Shown: piece by piece, positions 16,802-25,366 of the stretch
Position numbering within the stretch: position 1 is the stretch's first letter
How the letters are laid out: every line of letters starts with the position of its first letter
Source: Candidatus Saccharibacteria bacterium oral taxon 488
GTDB lineage: Bacteria > Patescibacteriota > Saccharimonadia > Saccharimonadales > Saccharimonadaceae
Assembly: GCA_010202645.1 (NCBI GenBank)
Contig: CP047920.1
Coordinates: 372,001-436,000, forward strand
Length of the DNA stretch: 64,000 nucleotides
Reading direction: 5' to 3'
Notes under the pieces: model-generated
The model's input: the letters and a program-made list of their open reading frames with translations, nothing else
Database searches by the model: none
Told to the model about the DNA's origin: nothing
Position numbers and translations under genes: made by a program

Positions 16802-16918
16802 ATCATCTCGAGTTATCCAATCTTCAACGCCTCCTCTTTTCGCGCCGGGCGCCTTCAGGGGCGCTCGGGCTGCAACGCTTTACTGGAGACTTATGAAGAC
16901 CGAATAACTCGAGATGAT
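16802..16918 (-). ncRNA. Long stem-loop in the rplJ-rplL intergenic mRNA
   Basis: ATCATCTCGAGTTAT (16802-16816) and ATAACTCGAGATGAT (16904-16918) are perfect 15-bp inverted copies. The 87-base loop has a further GC-rich hairpin (GCGCC/GGCGC around 16850-16865). The lower arm ends 29 bases before the rplL start, just above its ribosome binding site. No T tract follows, so it is an mRNA structure or processing site rather than a terminator. Confidence 0.65.
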
Positions 16919-16930
16919 TGATTGCTAAAC

Positions 16931-17455
16931 TTAAGCCGTAGCTTTGGCTTCGATGCCGTCCAGTAAGCCGTGCAAATTGCCGCCAAGTGCGCCCACGGTG
17001 TCGTGGACTGGTGAGAGCAGCTGTGCCACCACTTCGGCGATGAGCTGGTCTTTGCTTGGCAAGCCTGCCAGCGCTTTGATGTCAGCTTCGTTGATGCTCA
17101 GGCCTTCACCTGAGAAGCCACCGGCCAACTGCAGTGCTGGATGCGTCTTTGCAAACGTGTCCAGAACCTTGGCTGGCATGACCTCATCTTCGGCGCTAAT
17201 GGCGTAAACCAATTGGCCTGCTAATAAGTCAGTGCCGGTCTCTTTGTAGGTGTCAATGTCCTGCAATGCTACGCGTACCAAGCGGTTTTTGACCACCTTG
17301 ATGACGACGTTTGCTTCGCGAGCGGCCTTGCGCAGCTCTTGCAATTCAGCCACGCTCAGACCCTGGTACCGCGCAAATGCCGTACCTTTGGCGTCTTTGA
17401 GAAGCTCGGTTAGTTCAGCAACCAAAGTTTGTTTTTTATCGCGTGAAATTGCCAT
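16931..17455 (-). CDS. rplJ: 50S ribosomal protein L10
   Basis: 174 residues. It has a typical N-terminal RNA-binding domain (RDKKQTLVAELTELLKDAKG, then AFARYQGLSVAELQELRKAA and VIKVVKNRLVRVAL) and a C-terminal helix that carries L7/L12 dimers (LIAEVVAQLLSPVHDTVGAL). It anchors the stalk and in many bacteria represses its own operon. The gene is preceded by an L10-leader-like RNA with attenuator-like stems, and an AAAGGA site precedes the ATG. Confidence 0.97.
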   Translation of the reverse strand: MAISRDKKQTLVAELTELLKDAKGTAFARYQGLSVAELQELRKAAREANVVIKVVKNRLVRVALQDIDTYKETGTDLLAGQLVYAISAEDEVMPAKVLDTFAKTHPALQLAGGFSGEGLSINEADIKALAGLPSKDQLIAEVVAQLLSPVHDTVGALGGNLHGLLDGIEAKATA

Positions 17456-17507
17456 AAAAATCCTTTCTTTGATTGAGCTAATTTGTGTGATTCGACCGAT
17501 TTGTTAA

Positions 17508-17594
17508 CGTGCGGTAATGGAGAATCTGGTTCTGGTCTGCCCAAGTTTTAACTGGGCAAATAAAAACGTCTTTGATTCTCGCACTACCAAAGAC
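17508..17594 (-). terminator. Attenuator region with competing stems before rplJ
   Basis: On the minus strand, ACGTCTTTG (complement of 17586-17594) pairs with CAAAGACGT (complement of 17566-17574) and is followed by TTTTTATTT, a good intrinsic terminator. The terminator's 5' arm is also the 3' closing arm of the L10 leader. Its loop sequence GTGCGAGAATC can instead pair with GATTCTC and CGCAC at about 17508-17526, enclosing a small GCCCA/TGGGC hairpin. These three pairings cannot all exist together, so the region looks like a transcription attenuator. Confidence 0.7.
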
Positions 17595-17672
17595 GTGATT
17601 AAAACAGTTTTGTTTCATCCCTCGGCGGCATTTTTACATCTGTTTTTATACAAATCGCCGCTGTCTTTGGTA
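17585..17672 (-). ncRNA. L10 leader RNA
   Basis: Read on the minus strand, TACCAAAGAC (17663-17672) and GTCTTTGGTA (17585-17594) form a 10-bp closing stem. Inside are AGCGGCG and TGCCGCCGAGG, matching the L10 leader shape in which the stalk protein binds a kink-turn next to a conserved GCCGAGG stretch. It lies between the promoter at 17685-17713 and rplJ. It probably senses free L10-L7/L12 and controls rplJ-rplL. The direction of control cannot be settled by eye. Confidence 0.75.
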
Positions 17673-17684
17673 ATGTTCCTTAGA

Positions 17685-17713
17685 ATTGTAGCAGAAATGA
17701 CAACGGGATGCAA
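17685..17713 (-). promoter_or_regulatory. Promoter of rplJ-rplL
   Basis: TTGCAT and TACAAT boxes separated by exactly 17 bases. Transcription would begin just before the L10 leader stem. Confidence 0.75.
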
Positions 17714-17825
17714 GACAATGTTGGCTTTATTTTAATGGATTTTTACCCCCAGACACCGTATGCTTCGTGGTTATCAATTGCATAATCAAGCTGTTGCAAT
17801 ATAAAGAACGCACCTTAATACGGGC

Positions 17826-17854
17826 TTGACTGGCTAACCTTGGAAAACTATAAG
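17826..17854 (+). promoter_or_regulatory. Promoter upstream of the 208-aa gene
   Basis: TTGACT and TATAAG separated by 17 bases, with a second TATAAT a few bases on. The leader to 17995 would be about 135 bases and shows no clear structure. The gap 17714-17994 holds nothing else that I can support. Confidence 0.6.
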
Positions 17855-17994
17855 CGCTATAATAAACTCGAGGCATGGGATGGTAGTTTTATCATAAAGG
17901 AGGGCGAATCCTTGGTACAATACGCCGATGCCGTACGACCGAGGTCAGATAAATAATCTATATAATTAATTGGTACGCTAGAAAAGAGGGTAAT

Positions 17995-18621
17995 ATGAAT
18001 AAAAATAATCGTCATGGAGATAGTTTAGTGAACAAGAAAAAAGCGTCTATCTTAATGATAGCAGTGTTATTATTGGCTGTTACTATTGTCCTATGTCTAA
18101 TATCATTTTATCAGGTTAATACTCGCAAAAATACGCCAATGCGGACAGTGCAGATGTCTACTATGCATCCTGTCTACGGGTCTGTGGAGTCAATGATCAA
18201 TGCAAAAGAGACTTCGCTGGTGGCAGAAGCGGTGGTTATGGACAACGGAACGGTACGGTCAGTTCGCGACGTGGCTGATGAGAATGTGCCACCAGATGTG
18301 CACACTGACTATGTCATTGAGCTGACAAGAGTTATCAAGGGGGACGCTAGAGTTAAGTCGGCAACTATTGCTCTTATGGGTGGTATCGAAGACAAGACTA
18401 ACTATGTTATAGAGGGCGTGCCAGCCTTAAAAAAAGGCGACCGCATTCTGGTATTTGCTTCGCATGGGCGTGATGGTAAATATTATCCGCTATCTGGCGG
18501 GACGGCGATTGCTGTGCGTGACGACAAAGGTCGGTACAGTTTGACCAAGGAAACGATTGCTGGTAACGGAGATAACGACAGAAGTTTTACTGCAGATAGC
18601 TTGGAAAGTATGGTGAAGTAG
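17995..18621 (+). CDS. Membrane-anchored hypothetical protein
   Basis: 208 residues. A basic N-terminus is followed by one strong hydrophobic segment (about 17-40) and a large extracytoplasmic domain. The domain has repeated beta-like stretches (TSLVAEAVVMDNGTVRSV, YVIELTRVIKGDARVKSATI, LKKGDRILVFASHGRDGKYY), similar in style to small exported domains of unknown function in Gram-positive bacteria. A GAGGGTAAT site precedes the ATG. It is a single-gene unit, with a promoter at 17826 and a terminator at 18656, placed between two ribosomal protein operons. Not recognised. Confidence 0.7.
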   Translation: MNKNNRHGDSLVNKKKASILMIAVLLLAVTIVLCLISFYQVNTRKNTPMRTVQMSTMHPVYGSVESMINAKETSLVAEAVVMDNGTVRSVRDVADENVPPDVHTDYVIELTRVIKGDARVKSATIALMGGIEDKTNYVIEGVPALKKGDRILVFASHGRDGKYYPLSGGTAIAVRDDKGRYSLTKETIAGNGDNDRSFTADSLESMVK

Positions 18622-18655
18622 GCTCGCGGAGCAGTTTAGGTTAATATTGGCATAA

Positions 18656-18689
18656 AATAACTCCGCTAGATTTCTTGGGCGGAGTTATT
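18656..18689. terminator. Bidirectional terminator between the 208-aa gene and rplA
   Basis: AATAACTCCGC (18656-18666) and GCGGAGTTATT (18679-18689) form an 11-bp stem with A/T-rich flanks on both sides, serving the two converging genes. Confidence 0.8.
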
Positions 18690-18721
18690 CTATTTTGGGT
18701 GCGTCGCGCGCGAAACCAATA

Positions 18722-19741
18722 TTACAAACTAGTTTCAACCTTTACACTCGGCCCCATAGTGGTGGCGACGGCGATAGATTTGACGTAAATGCCCTTAAGG
18801 CTGGACGGCTTTTGGGTGTTCAGGCTGGCGAGGAAAGCGCGGGTGTTTTCCGCCAGTTTGTCGGCGCCAAACGACACTTTACCAACTGCCAAGTGGACGA
18901 TGGCCTGCTTATCGACGCGGTACTCGACCTTGCCGGCCTTGGCTTCGGACACCGCTTTAGCGACGTCGGTGGCGACGGTGCCGGATTTTGGATTTGGCAT
19001 CAAACCACGCGGGCCGAGTAGCCGAGCGTACTTGCCAAGTTTCGGCATATATTGCGGCGTGGCGACTAAGATATCAAAGTTCAATTCTTCCTTATCCAGC
19101 TGCTTCAGGAACTCCTCGTCGCCGATGATGTCAGCGCCGGCTTTTTTAGCAGCGGCATGTTCGGTTTCTGGCGCGAAAACTGCCACGCGAACGTCTTTAC
19201 CAGTGCCGTGTGGCAGTGCTACGGTCGAGCGGACGTTCTGGTCGGCTTGGCGCGGATCGACGCCCAGGCGAACATGGATTTCAACGCTGGCGTCGAATTT
19301 GACCGGGCTGGTCTCAGTCGCCAGTTTTAGCGCTTCGTCAAGACTGTACAGTTTATTTTTCTCAATCTTCTTCGCAGCCTCTTGGTATTTCTTGCCGCGG
19401 CGCTCCAGGCGCGGACGCGTGATCGGCTTCGGGCCTTTCTTAACATGCGCTTCGGCGTCGTCGGACTGCGGCGTGGTGTCGCCGGCTTCTTTGCGGGCTT
19501 CCTTTTCGGCCTTAGCTTCGGCTTCGTCGAGGGCTTTTTGGCTGCGCTTGCCAGCCTTGGCGACGACAGCTTCGCGCTCGGCGATAACGTCTTTATCTTT
19601 GGTATCGTGCGGCTTACTGCTCTCAGGCGTGCCTGCTTCAGCTTCGGCAATTGCCGCCTCAATCTCAGCGATAGTGTTCTTTTCGCTGACTGCTAATTTT
19701 AGTTCTGCTGCTTTTTCCAGCAGCTCGGCTTTCTTGGCCAT
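18722..19741 (-). CDS. rplA: 50S ribosomal protein L1 with long N-terminal extension
   Basis: 339 residues, against about 230 for normal L1. The L1 core begins about residue 115 ([20 protein letters not shown]) and includes the hallmark [22 protein letters not shown]. The first about 110 residues are extra: a small helical unit ([20 protein letters not shown], HeH/SAP-like) and a charged Ala/Glu/Lys stretch. L1 forms the mobile stalk and helps release the E-site tRNA. An AAAGGA site precedes the ATG. It stands alone, away from rplK, with its own promoter and terminator. Confidence 0.95.
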   Translation of the reverse strand: MAKKAELLEKAAELKLAVSEKNTIAEIEAAIAEAEAGTPESSKPHDTKDKDVIAEREAVVAKAGKRSQKALDEAEAKAEKEARKEAGDTTPQSDDAEAHVKKGPKPITRPRLERRGKKYQEAAKKIEKNKLYSLDEALKLATETSPVKFDASVEIHVRLGVDPRQADQNVRSTVALPHGTGKDVRVAVFAPETEHAAAKKAGADIIGDEEFLKQLDKEELNFDILVATPQYMPKLGKYARLLGPRGLMPNPKSGTVATDVAKAVSEAKAGKVEYRVDKQAIVHLAVGKVSFGADKLAENTRAFLASLNTQKPSSLKGIYVKSIAVATTMGPSVKVETSL

Positions 19742-19821
19742 ACTAATCCTTTCTGTGGTACAAGCGGCGACTCGCGATCTCGGGCGAATCTGCCTCCCAG
19801 CATTGATTTGATAATAGTGAA

Positions 19822-19850
19822 ATTATACCTGAAATAATGCAGTAAAGCAA
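19822..19850 (-). promoter_or_regulatory. Promoter of rplA
   Basis: TTGCTT and TATAAT with 17-base spacing. It leaves a leader of about 75 bases containing GGGAGGC and GCGAGTCGCC stretches, where L1 could bind its own mRNA, though no 23S-like site is proven. Confidence 0.65.
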
Positions 19851-19857
19851 CTATGGT

Positions 19858-20706
19858 TTATGCTGCGAGAGCATCTGTGTCGCCGCTGTTATGGCGCATT
19901 AACTTCGAGAGGAAACGACGGTCTGGGATAACATAAATAGTGCTATCGTCATCGTCCAGCGAAAGGGCAACCCGCGGAGCTGGCTCATCATTGGTGTGGT
20001 CGGTAATTACACTAAAGCCGGTGGATCTCATGTCGTTAAATTTACTATACGGAAGTCTAGTCCCCTCACTTGTAAATGTAGACCCTTCACCGGAAAACGA
20101 CCCACTCTTATAGAAATCTTCGCCCAATTGCTGAGTCAATGTTTGTACGCCCCGAGCGATTATCGCAGCACGGTCAGCGGGTGAGCCGGCATATTTGGCG
20201 GCATTTTCTATGTCGAGTATTGTCTCGTGTATCTCGGGATTTGTGGCTTGAGCCGAAAAATAATTTGCTAGCAAATCAGCTGGTAGATGAACATCAAATT
20301 GGAGAATATTGCCGACTGTCTCTTGGGAGAGCGGAAAATGATGCGTACCTTCCCAGGAACGAATAGCCAGCGCTGCCAGTGTTTGTGGGTGCTTATTGAC
20401 TGTAAATGTTTTAGCCTCTGGTAGCAGGAGCTTTCCTCTCAGTTGACAAACAGCTAGTCTATTGCCTTCAGTAACATTCGTGATAGTCACTGGTGAGCCG
20501 ATGTAGTCGTCCGGAAAGTGTGGGATGATGTGCCGCTTGATTATGTTTTCGGGATCCCTATCCGGTGGGAGGTGCTCTCCTCTCTTCGTCACTTCTGTTT
20601 TGGTGGCGAGTGCATGATTAGCCTCATCAACTCCTCGCTGAAAGCTTGGACTGCTCAGGATAGACAGCCCATCGGCTATTGGTGAATGATAACGTCTTTC
20701 TCCCAT
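19858..20706 (-). CDS. Hypothetical protein
   Basis: 282 residues starting MGERRYHSPIADGL, not recognised. Soluble and without clear motifs. The middle has VNKHPQTLAALAIRSWEGTH and QFDVHLPADLLANYFSAQA, the end SLDDDDSTIYVIPDRRFLSK. The longer frame to 20766 is rejected because a TTGCAG-17-TATACT promoter (20718-20746) lies inside it and leaves a leader of only about five bases before the ATG at 20706. It is transcribed divergently from the gene at 20790. Confidence 0.6.
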   Translation of the reverse strand: MGERRYHSPIADGLSILSSPSFQRGVDEANHALATKTEVTKRGEHLPPDRDPENIIKRHIIPHFPDDYIGSPVTITNVTEGNRLAVCQLRGKLLLPEAKTFTVNKHPQTLAALAIRSWEGTHHFPLSQETVGNILQFDVHLPADLLANYFSAQATNPEIHETILDIENAAKYAGSPADRAAIIARGVQTLTQQLGEDFYKSGSFSGEGSTFTSEGTRLPYSKFNDMRSTGFSVITDHTNDEPAPRVALSLDDDDSTIYVIPDRRFLSKLMRHNSGDTDALAA

Positions 20707-20717
20707 AATTAACCACA

Positions 20718-20746
20718 AGTATAGATGGTAGCACGTTATTCTGCAA
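20718..20746 (-). promoter_or_regulatory. Promoter of the 282-aa gene
   Basis: TTGCAG-17-TATACT, ending 11 bases before the ATG at 20706. It lies back to back with the promoter at 20752, separated by five bases, so both -35 boxes share one short control region. Confidence 0.65.
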
Positions 20747-20751
20747 GTAAT

Positions 20752-20780
20752 TTGACATACTTGCAATGTAGCGGTACAAT
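20752..20780 (+). promoter_or_regulatory. Promoter of the frameshifted gene at 20790
   Basis: TTGACA-17-TACAAT, nearly consensus. Only nine bases separate the -10 box from the ATG at 20790, so the transcript would be almost leaderless. Confidence 0.8.
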
Positions 20781-20789
20781 TATGTAACT

Positions 20790-21226
20790 ATGAGTAAGGC
20801 GGAATTTTTAGGTAGGTGCAAGGACTGTCCGATTGCTGGACCGGCTTGCGAGAACGTGGAGAATAGACGGCGGGCTCTGCCCAAGAGGCTGCAGAGTTAG
20901 CTCTAAAGGGGCTGAGCAATAATCCAAATATTCAACTTTTTCGAGATGATGGCGTGCAGATTGATGTTGCAGATCTGGATCCTGAGGTCCTAGGAGAACT
21001 TAATAAAGATCTACGTAATCAAGCAGCGGACCGTTTTGATGAGATTGATAAATCTAGAAATTATGTACTGCAGTTTGCCGAGAAGTGTCCCGGTCCGACA
21101 ACAGCTCAATTTCCGACAAAGACGGGTCGTTTAGTACGAGTGACGGTATGTGATAGCCCTGCACTACCTCGGCAAAGTAGCAGAGAGGGAAACATAGAGC
21201 CTGTACGAGTGAGGCGAAGGTCGTAA
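20790..21226 (+). pseudogene. Small cysteine-containing protein gene with a frameshift
   Basis: The first frame, from ATG 20790, codes a start MSKAEFLGRCKDCPIAGPAC, with a CxxC and a later Cys, and stops at 20900. The next frame is open from 20867 and gives coding-like sequence (AQEAAELALKGLSNNPNIQL to VRVRRRS) to 21226. One extra G in CGGCGGG near 20868-20875 would fuse them into a protein of about 145 residues. A near-perfect promoter precedes it and enolase follows. Not recognised. The alternatives are two separate small genes, the second starting at GTG 20954. Confidence 0.5.
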
Positions 21227-22558
<1,332 letters not shown>

Positions 22559-22609
22559 TTCATAGGTTACGAGACAAGACGTCGGGCGCCTGGTTGGCTG
22601 TAGTGGAAG

Positions 22610-23170
22610 TTATTGCCGCAAGGCAACCAGCTGCCCGTCGTCAGTAAATTTGATGATCCGTGAAGGCATTACCCCTGTCACTTCCCCGCTGTCAACGTAG
22701 ACAGCCACCTGATCGCCAAAATACGCGATCGCCTCGTTGATTGTGGCGGCTGGTGGCTGCCCCGCGGGGTTAGCACTTGGTGCGAGCAGTGGACCGACTA
22801 GCTGAATCAGCTCAGACAATGCTGTGTCTGGTGGTACGGCACGAAATGCCAAGGTCGCGTCAGTACGTACTAGGTGCGGCATAAAGTCGGGGCTGACCCT
22901 GGCAGCAATAGTGGTCGGCCGTTCGCAGTACAGCTGGTCATAGATATACCGCTGCTTGGTGGTGAGGCCAGGGATATCGTTGGCGCTACTAAGCAGGATG
23001 ATGCAGGATTTGGTGCGGTCACGCTGGCGGACGCGGTACAGCTCATCAACTGCCCTCGGGGTATCAGCCCGAGCGAGCAGGCCATAAATAGTGTCAGTCG
23101 GCGCCACGACGAGTTTATCGGCTCGCAGCGCCTCGATAACGGCAGTATCAAGTAAGTTTTTGATGATCAC
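22610..23170 (-). CDS. tsaC: Threonylcarbamoyl-AMP synthase (TsaC/YrdC/Sua5 family)
   Basis: 186 residues from GTG 23170. It makes threonylcarbamoyl-AMP for the t6A37 modification of ANN-decoding tRNAs. Family motifs are PTDTIYGLLARA near the N-terminus, RQRDRTKSCIILL, and LLAPSANPAGQPPA. GTG 23170 is preferred over the upstream ATG because TGGTATAAT ends six bases before it and the rplK terminator occupies 23190-23219, inside the longer frame. It is therefore a leaderless single-gene unit. Confidence 0.88.
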   Translation of the reverse strand: MIIKNLLDTAVIEALRADKLVVAPTDTIYGLLARADTPRAVDELYRVRQRDRTKSCIILLSSANDIPGLTTKQRYIYDQLYCERPTTIAARVSPDFMPHLVRTDATLAFRAVPPDTALSELIQLVGPLLAPSANPAGQPPAATINEAIAYFGDQVAVYVDSGEVTGVMPSRIIKFTDDGQLVALRQ

Positions 23171-23189
23171 CAAATGATTATACCACAAT

Positions 23190-23219
23190 AAAATTGCTCC
23201 CACGGCAGGGAGCAATTTT
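23190..23219 (-). terminator. Terminator of rplK
   Basis: AAAATTGCTCCC (23190-23201) and GGGAGCAATTTT (23208-23219), a 12-bp perfect stem with T-rich ends on both strands. It lies 18 bases after the rplK stop. Confidence 0.85.
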
Positions 23220-23236
23220 GGATGAACAGGTGTAAA

Positions 23237-23662
23237 TTAGGCGGCGACTTCTACGCCCATTGAGCGAGCGGAACCAGCAACGACTTTCATCGCGCCTTCG
23301 ATGTCGATGGCGTTTAGCTGATCCATTTTTGCTTCAGCAATTTCCTGAAGCTGTGCGCGAGTGATTGTGCCAACTTTCTCGGCGTGCGGCTTGCCTGAAC
23401 CCTTTTGAATGCCGGCTTTTTCGCGGATCATGTCATCGACTGGTTGCCCCAGACTCTTCCACGTAAAGGTGCGGTCTTCGAACACCTGAATGTGGACAAT
23501 AACGTCCTTGCCCATCATATCTTTGGTGGCGTCGTTGAACGGATTGATGAAATCCATCATATTCAGCCCCCACTGACCGAGGGTTGAACCGACTGGTGGT
23601 CCGGCGGTTGCTCGTCCGGCAGGGATGCGTAATTTTAGATTACCGATAACTTTCTTTGCCAT
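23237..23662 (-). CDS. rplK: 50S ribosomal protein L11
   Basis: 141 residues. It has typical N-terminal (NLKLRIPAGRATAGPPVGST, then LGQWGLNMMDFINPFND) and C-terminal rRNA-binding domains (GTITRAQLQEIAEAKMDQLN to GSARSMGVEV). It lies in the GTPase-associated centre. It is separated here from both nusG and rplA, which normally flank it, and has its own promoter and terminator. A GAGGAAAC site precedes the ATG. Confidence 0.97.
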   Translation of the reverse strand: MAKKVIGNLKLRIPAGRATAGPPVGSTLGQWGLNMMDFINPFNDATKDMMGKDVIVHIQVFEDRTFTWKSLGQPVDDMIREKAGIQKGSGKPHAEKVGTITRAQLQEIAEAKMDQLNAIDIEGAMKVVAGSARSMGVEVAA

Positions 23663-23697
23663 AGTTTCCTCTTACTTTTTCTGTGCGTAACCACTGT

Positions 23698-23726
23698 ATT
23701 ATAACGAAAATTGTGCTAGAATACAA
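23698..23726 (-). promoter_or_regulatory. Promoter of rplK, overlapping a divergent promoter
   Basis: TTGTAT-17-TATAAT on the minus strand. On the plus strand the box TAGAAT (23717-23722), six bases before the ATG at 23729, lies inside the same stretch, so the two transcription units use overlapping promoters. Confidence 0.7.
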
Positions 23727-23728
23727 GC

Positions 23729-24298
23729 ATGAACGCTCGCAGCATCAAGCCAGTTCGTCGCCTGATCAACATGTTTGGGGCGCTCGCTTACAGCCTGTTG
23801 ATCTTCACGTATGCGGTTATCGTCGGTGCTGGGTTGTTGTGGCTGGCGCGCAGTGGCCTACTCATGCAGCTCGGTGTATCGCCAGAGGCAGTCCAGCCGG
23901 CGCCCGCCCCGCCCACTACGCCGAGCGATACGACGCCTCGTGCGGTACCGTTTCTCCTTCAGGTGGTGCAGCTGGTACTGATGTCGGTAATGACGGTGGC
24001 GGTTTTGGGTGTGGTGGTGATGCTGCCGTATTGGCTGGGGCGCTGCGGCTCGTATCTATTGAAGCGCAGCATTCGATTATGTCACAGCCAAGTGACGCTG
24101 GCGACCCTGTTGTTCGGCAAGATATTGGCGTGCGGCATCGGTACGGTGCCAGTGCTGATCATGGCGATGTATGATGCTAGGCAGTGGCCGATCGCGGCGG
24201 TGCTGCTGGGAGTAATTACGGTGGCGCTAGTCCTCTTTGCTACGCAACACTACCTCGCCAAAAGTAGCGAGGTAGTTGAGGCCAAAGATGTTTGGTAG
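23729..24298 (+). CDS. Small integral membrane protein, unknown
   Basis: 189 residues with four hydrophobic segments (about 17-43, 77-100, 120-140 and 150-170), a Pro/Thr-rich loop after the first (PAPAPPTTPSDTTPRA) and a charged C-terminus. Many saccharibacterial loci have such small polytopic proteins, but the family is not recognised. It sits on the opposite strand between nusG and rplK, and so splits the normal secE-nusG-rplK operon. The -10 box ends six bases before the ATG, so it is probably leaderless. Confidence 0.65.
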   Translation: MNARSIKPVRRLINMFGALAYSLLIFTYAVIVGAGLLWLARSGLLMQLGVSPEAVQPAPAPPTTPSDTTPRAVPFLLQVVQLVLMSVMTVAVLGVVVMLPYWLGRCGSYLLKRSIRLCHSQVTLATLLFGKILACGIGTVPVLIMAMYDARQWPIAAVLLGVITVALVLFATQHYLAKSSEVVEAKDVW

Positions 24299-24337
24299 CC
24301 TGACGGTGTGTCGCTACGCGTCCAGATGATCAGGCGG

Positions 24338-24883
24338 CTAGACTTTCTTGACCTGCAGTGCGTCCAGCTCGACCGGCGTATCGCGGCCAAACATACTGAC
24401 CATGACCTTGATCTTGCCCTTGATAGCGTCAATTTCTGCGATCGACCCATCAAAGCCCTTGAATGGCCCGTCAATGATGGAGACCACTTCGCCGACCGAG
24501 AAATCAATCTGATGCTTTGGCTCTTCGACGCCCATACGCTTTTTGATCTTGGTAATTTCTTTGTCGGACACCGGTGTTGGCGTGGTGTCGGCACCAACGA
24601 AGCCAGTCACGCCCGGTGTGTTGCGGACGATGTACCAGGTCTCGTCGGTCAGCTTCATCTCGACCAGCACATAGCCCTGAAAGATCTTGGCATCGACAAC
24701 CTTGCGTTTGCCGTTTTTGATCTGAATTTGCTTTTCTTTCGGCACCATGACGTCAAAGATTTTGTCGGCCATGTCGACGCCGTTGATGCGCTGGCGGATG
24801 GATTCAGCAACCTTTTCCTCGTAGCCCGAGTAGGTGTGAATGGCGTACCACGAGCGGGTTGAATCGTAGCGATTTGATGACAT
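24338..24883 (-). CDS. nusG: Transcription termination/antitermination protein NusG
   Basis: 181 residues. It has the NGN domain (SWYAIHTYSGYEEKVAESIR, KRKVVDAKIFQGYVLVEMKL, YIVRNTPGVTGFVG) and a C-terminal KOW domain (FSVGEVVSIIDGPFKGFDGS). It binds RNA polymerase and links it to Rho or the ribosome. The order secE-nusG is kept, but rplK no longer follows directly. An AAAGGGAAT site precedes the ATG. Confidence 0.96.
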   Translation of the reverse strand: MSSNRYDSTRSWYAIHTYSGYEEKVAESIRQRINGVDMADKIFDVMVPKEKQIQIKNGKRKVVDAKIFQGYVLVEMKLTDETWYIVRNTPGVTGFVGADTTPTPVSDKEITKIKKRMGVEEPKHQIDFSVGEVVSIIDGPFKGFDGSIAEIDAIKGKIKVMVSMFGRDTPVELDALQVKKV

Positions 24884-24895
24884 AAATTCCCTTTC

Positions 24896-25282
24896 CTATT
24901 TCAAAATTTGATTAAAGCCCCAGTTGAATCCAGCGTCAAGCAGCAAGATCAGCACCACGAAGATCAACGTAAACACCAGCACTGCCGCCGTCATGCTCCA
25001 GGTTGCTGAGCGAGTCGGCCAGCGCACCAGCTTGAGCTCCTGCCACGCGCCCTTGAAATAACCAACGTCGCCTGATTTTTTCAATGATTTTTTGGACGTG
25101 GTTTTTGGTTGCTTTGGCAACGAGCTGGTCGCTGTCACCGTTTTTTTGGTGGTCTTACTGGTGGTTTTTTTGGTGGGTGCGGTTGATTTTGGTTTATGTG
25201 GTGACGGCTGCTTCGTCTCGTCATCCTTCGCGGTGATGCGGCGAACCTTCGTCTTTGATTCTGCTGCGTTTTTTTGTGCCAT
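24896..25282 (-). CDS. secE: Preprotein translocase subunit SecE, with long basic N-terminus
   Basis: 128 residues from ATG 25282. That start is chosen over an ATG four codons upstream because GGGAGA is correctly spaced before it. The C-terminal about 60 residues are SecE: the amphipathic helix YFKGAWQELKLVRWPTRSAT and one membrane helix. The first about 65 residues are a Lys/Thr/Ser-rich extension (TSKTTKKTVTATSSLPKQ), unusual for SecE. It works with SecY, encoded at 50640. A hairpin lies near the 5' end of the message. Confidence 0.92.
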   Translation of the reverse strand: MAQKNAAESKTKVRRITAKDDETKQPSPHKPKSTAPTKKTTSKTTKKTVTATSSLPKQPKTTSKKSLKKSGDVGYFKGAWQELKLVRWPTRSATWSMTAAVLVFTLIFVVLILLLDAGFNWGFNQILK

Positions 25283-25300
25283 AGTTTCTCCCAATTTAAA

Positions 25301-25320
25301 AGTCTGCTTCTTAGCAGACT
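25301..25320 (-). promoter_or_regulatory. Leader hairpin before secE
   Basis: Perfect 8-bp stem AGTCTGCT (25301-25308) with AGCAGACT (25313-25320) around a 4-base loop, followed on the minus strand by TTTTAAATT and then the ribosome binding site. It begins a few bases after the predicted transcript start. It could act as an attenuator or as a 5' stabilising hairpin. Confidence 0.6.
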
Positions 25321-25329
25321 GTCAAGTCT

Positions 25330-25358
25330 ATTGTAACGTGTTCGAAGCGTGATTGCAA
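25330..25358 (-). promoter_or_regulatory. Promoter of secE-nusG
   Basis: TTGCAA-17-TACAAT. The -35 box lies a few bases below the end of the histidine kinase gene. Confidence 0.75.
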
Positions 25359-25366
25359 GGGCGGTC

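Noticed and set aside
17912..17956. Fourteen-codon ORF from TTG after AAAGGAGG as a leader peptide for the 208-aa gene
   Set aside because: Rare start codon and no attenuator-like structure after it; too weak to list.
18789..19811. Plus-strand 340-residue frame
   Set aside because: It is antisense to rplA, Ser/Ala-rich from codon bias, and has no start signal.
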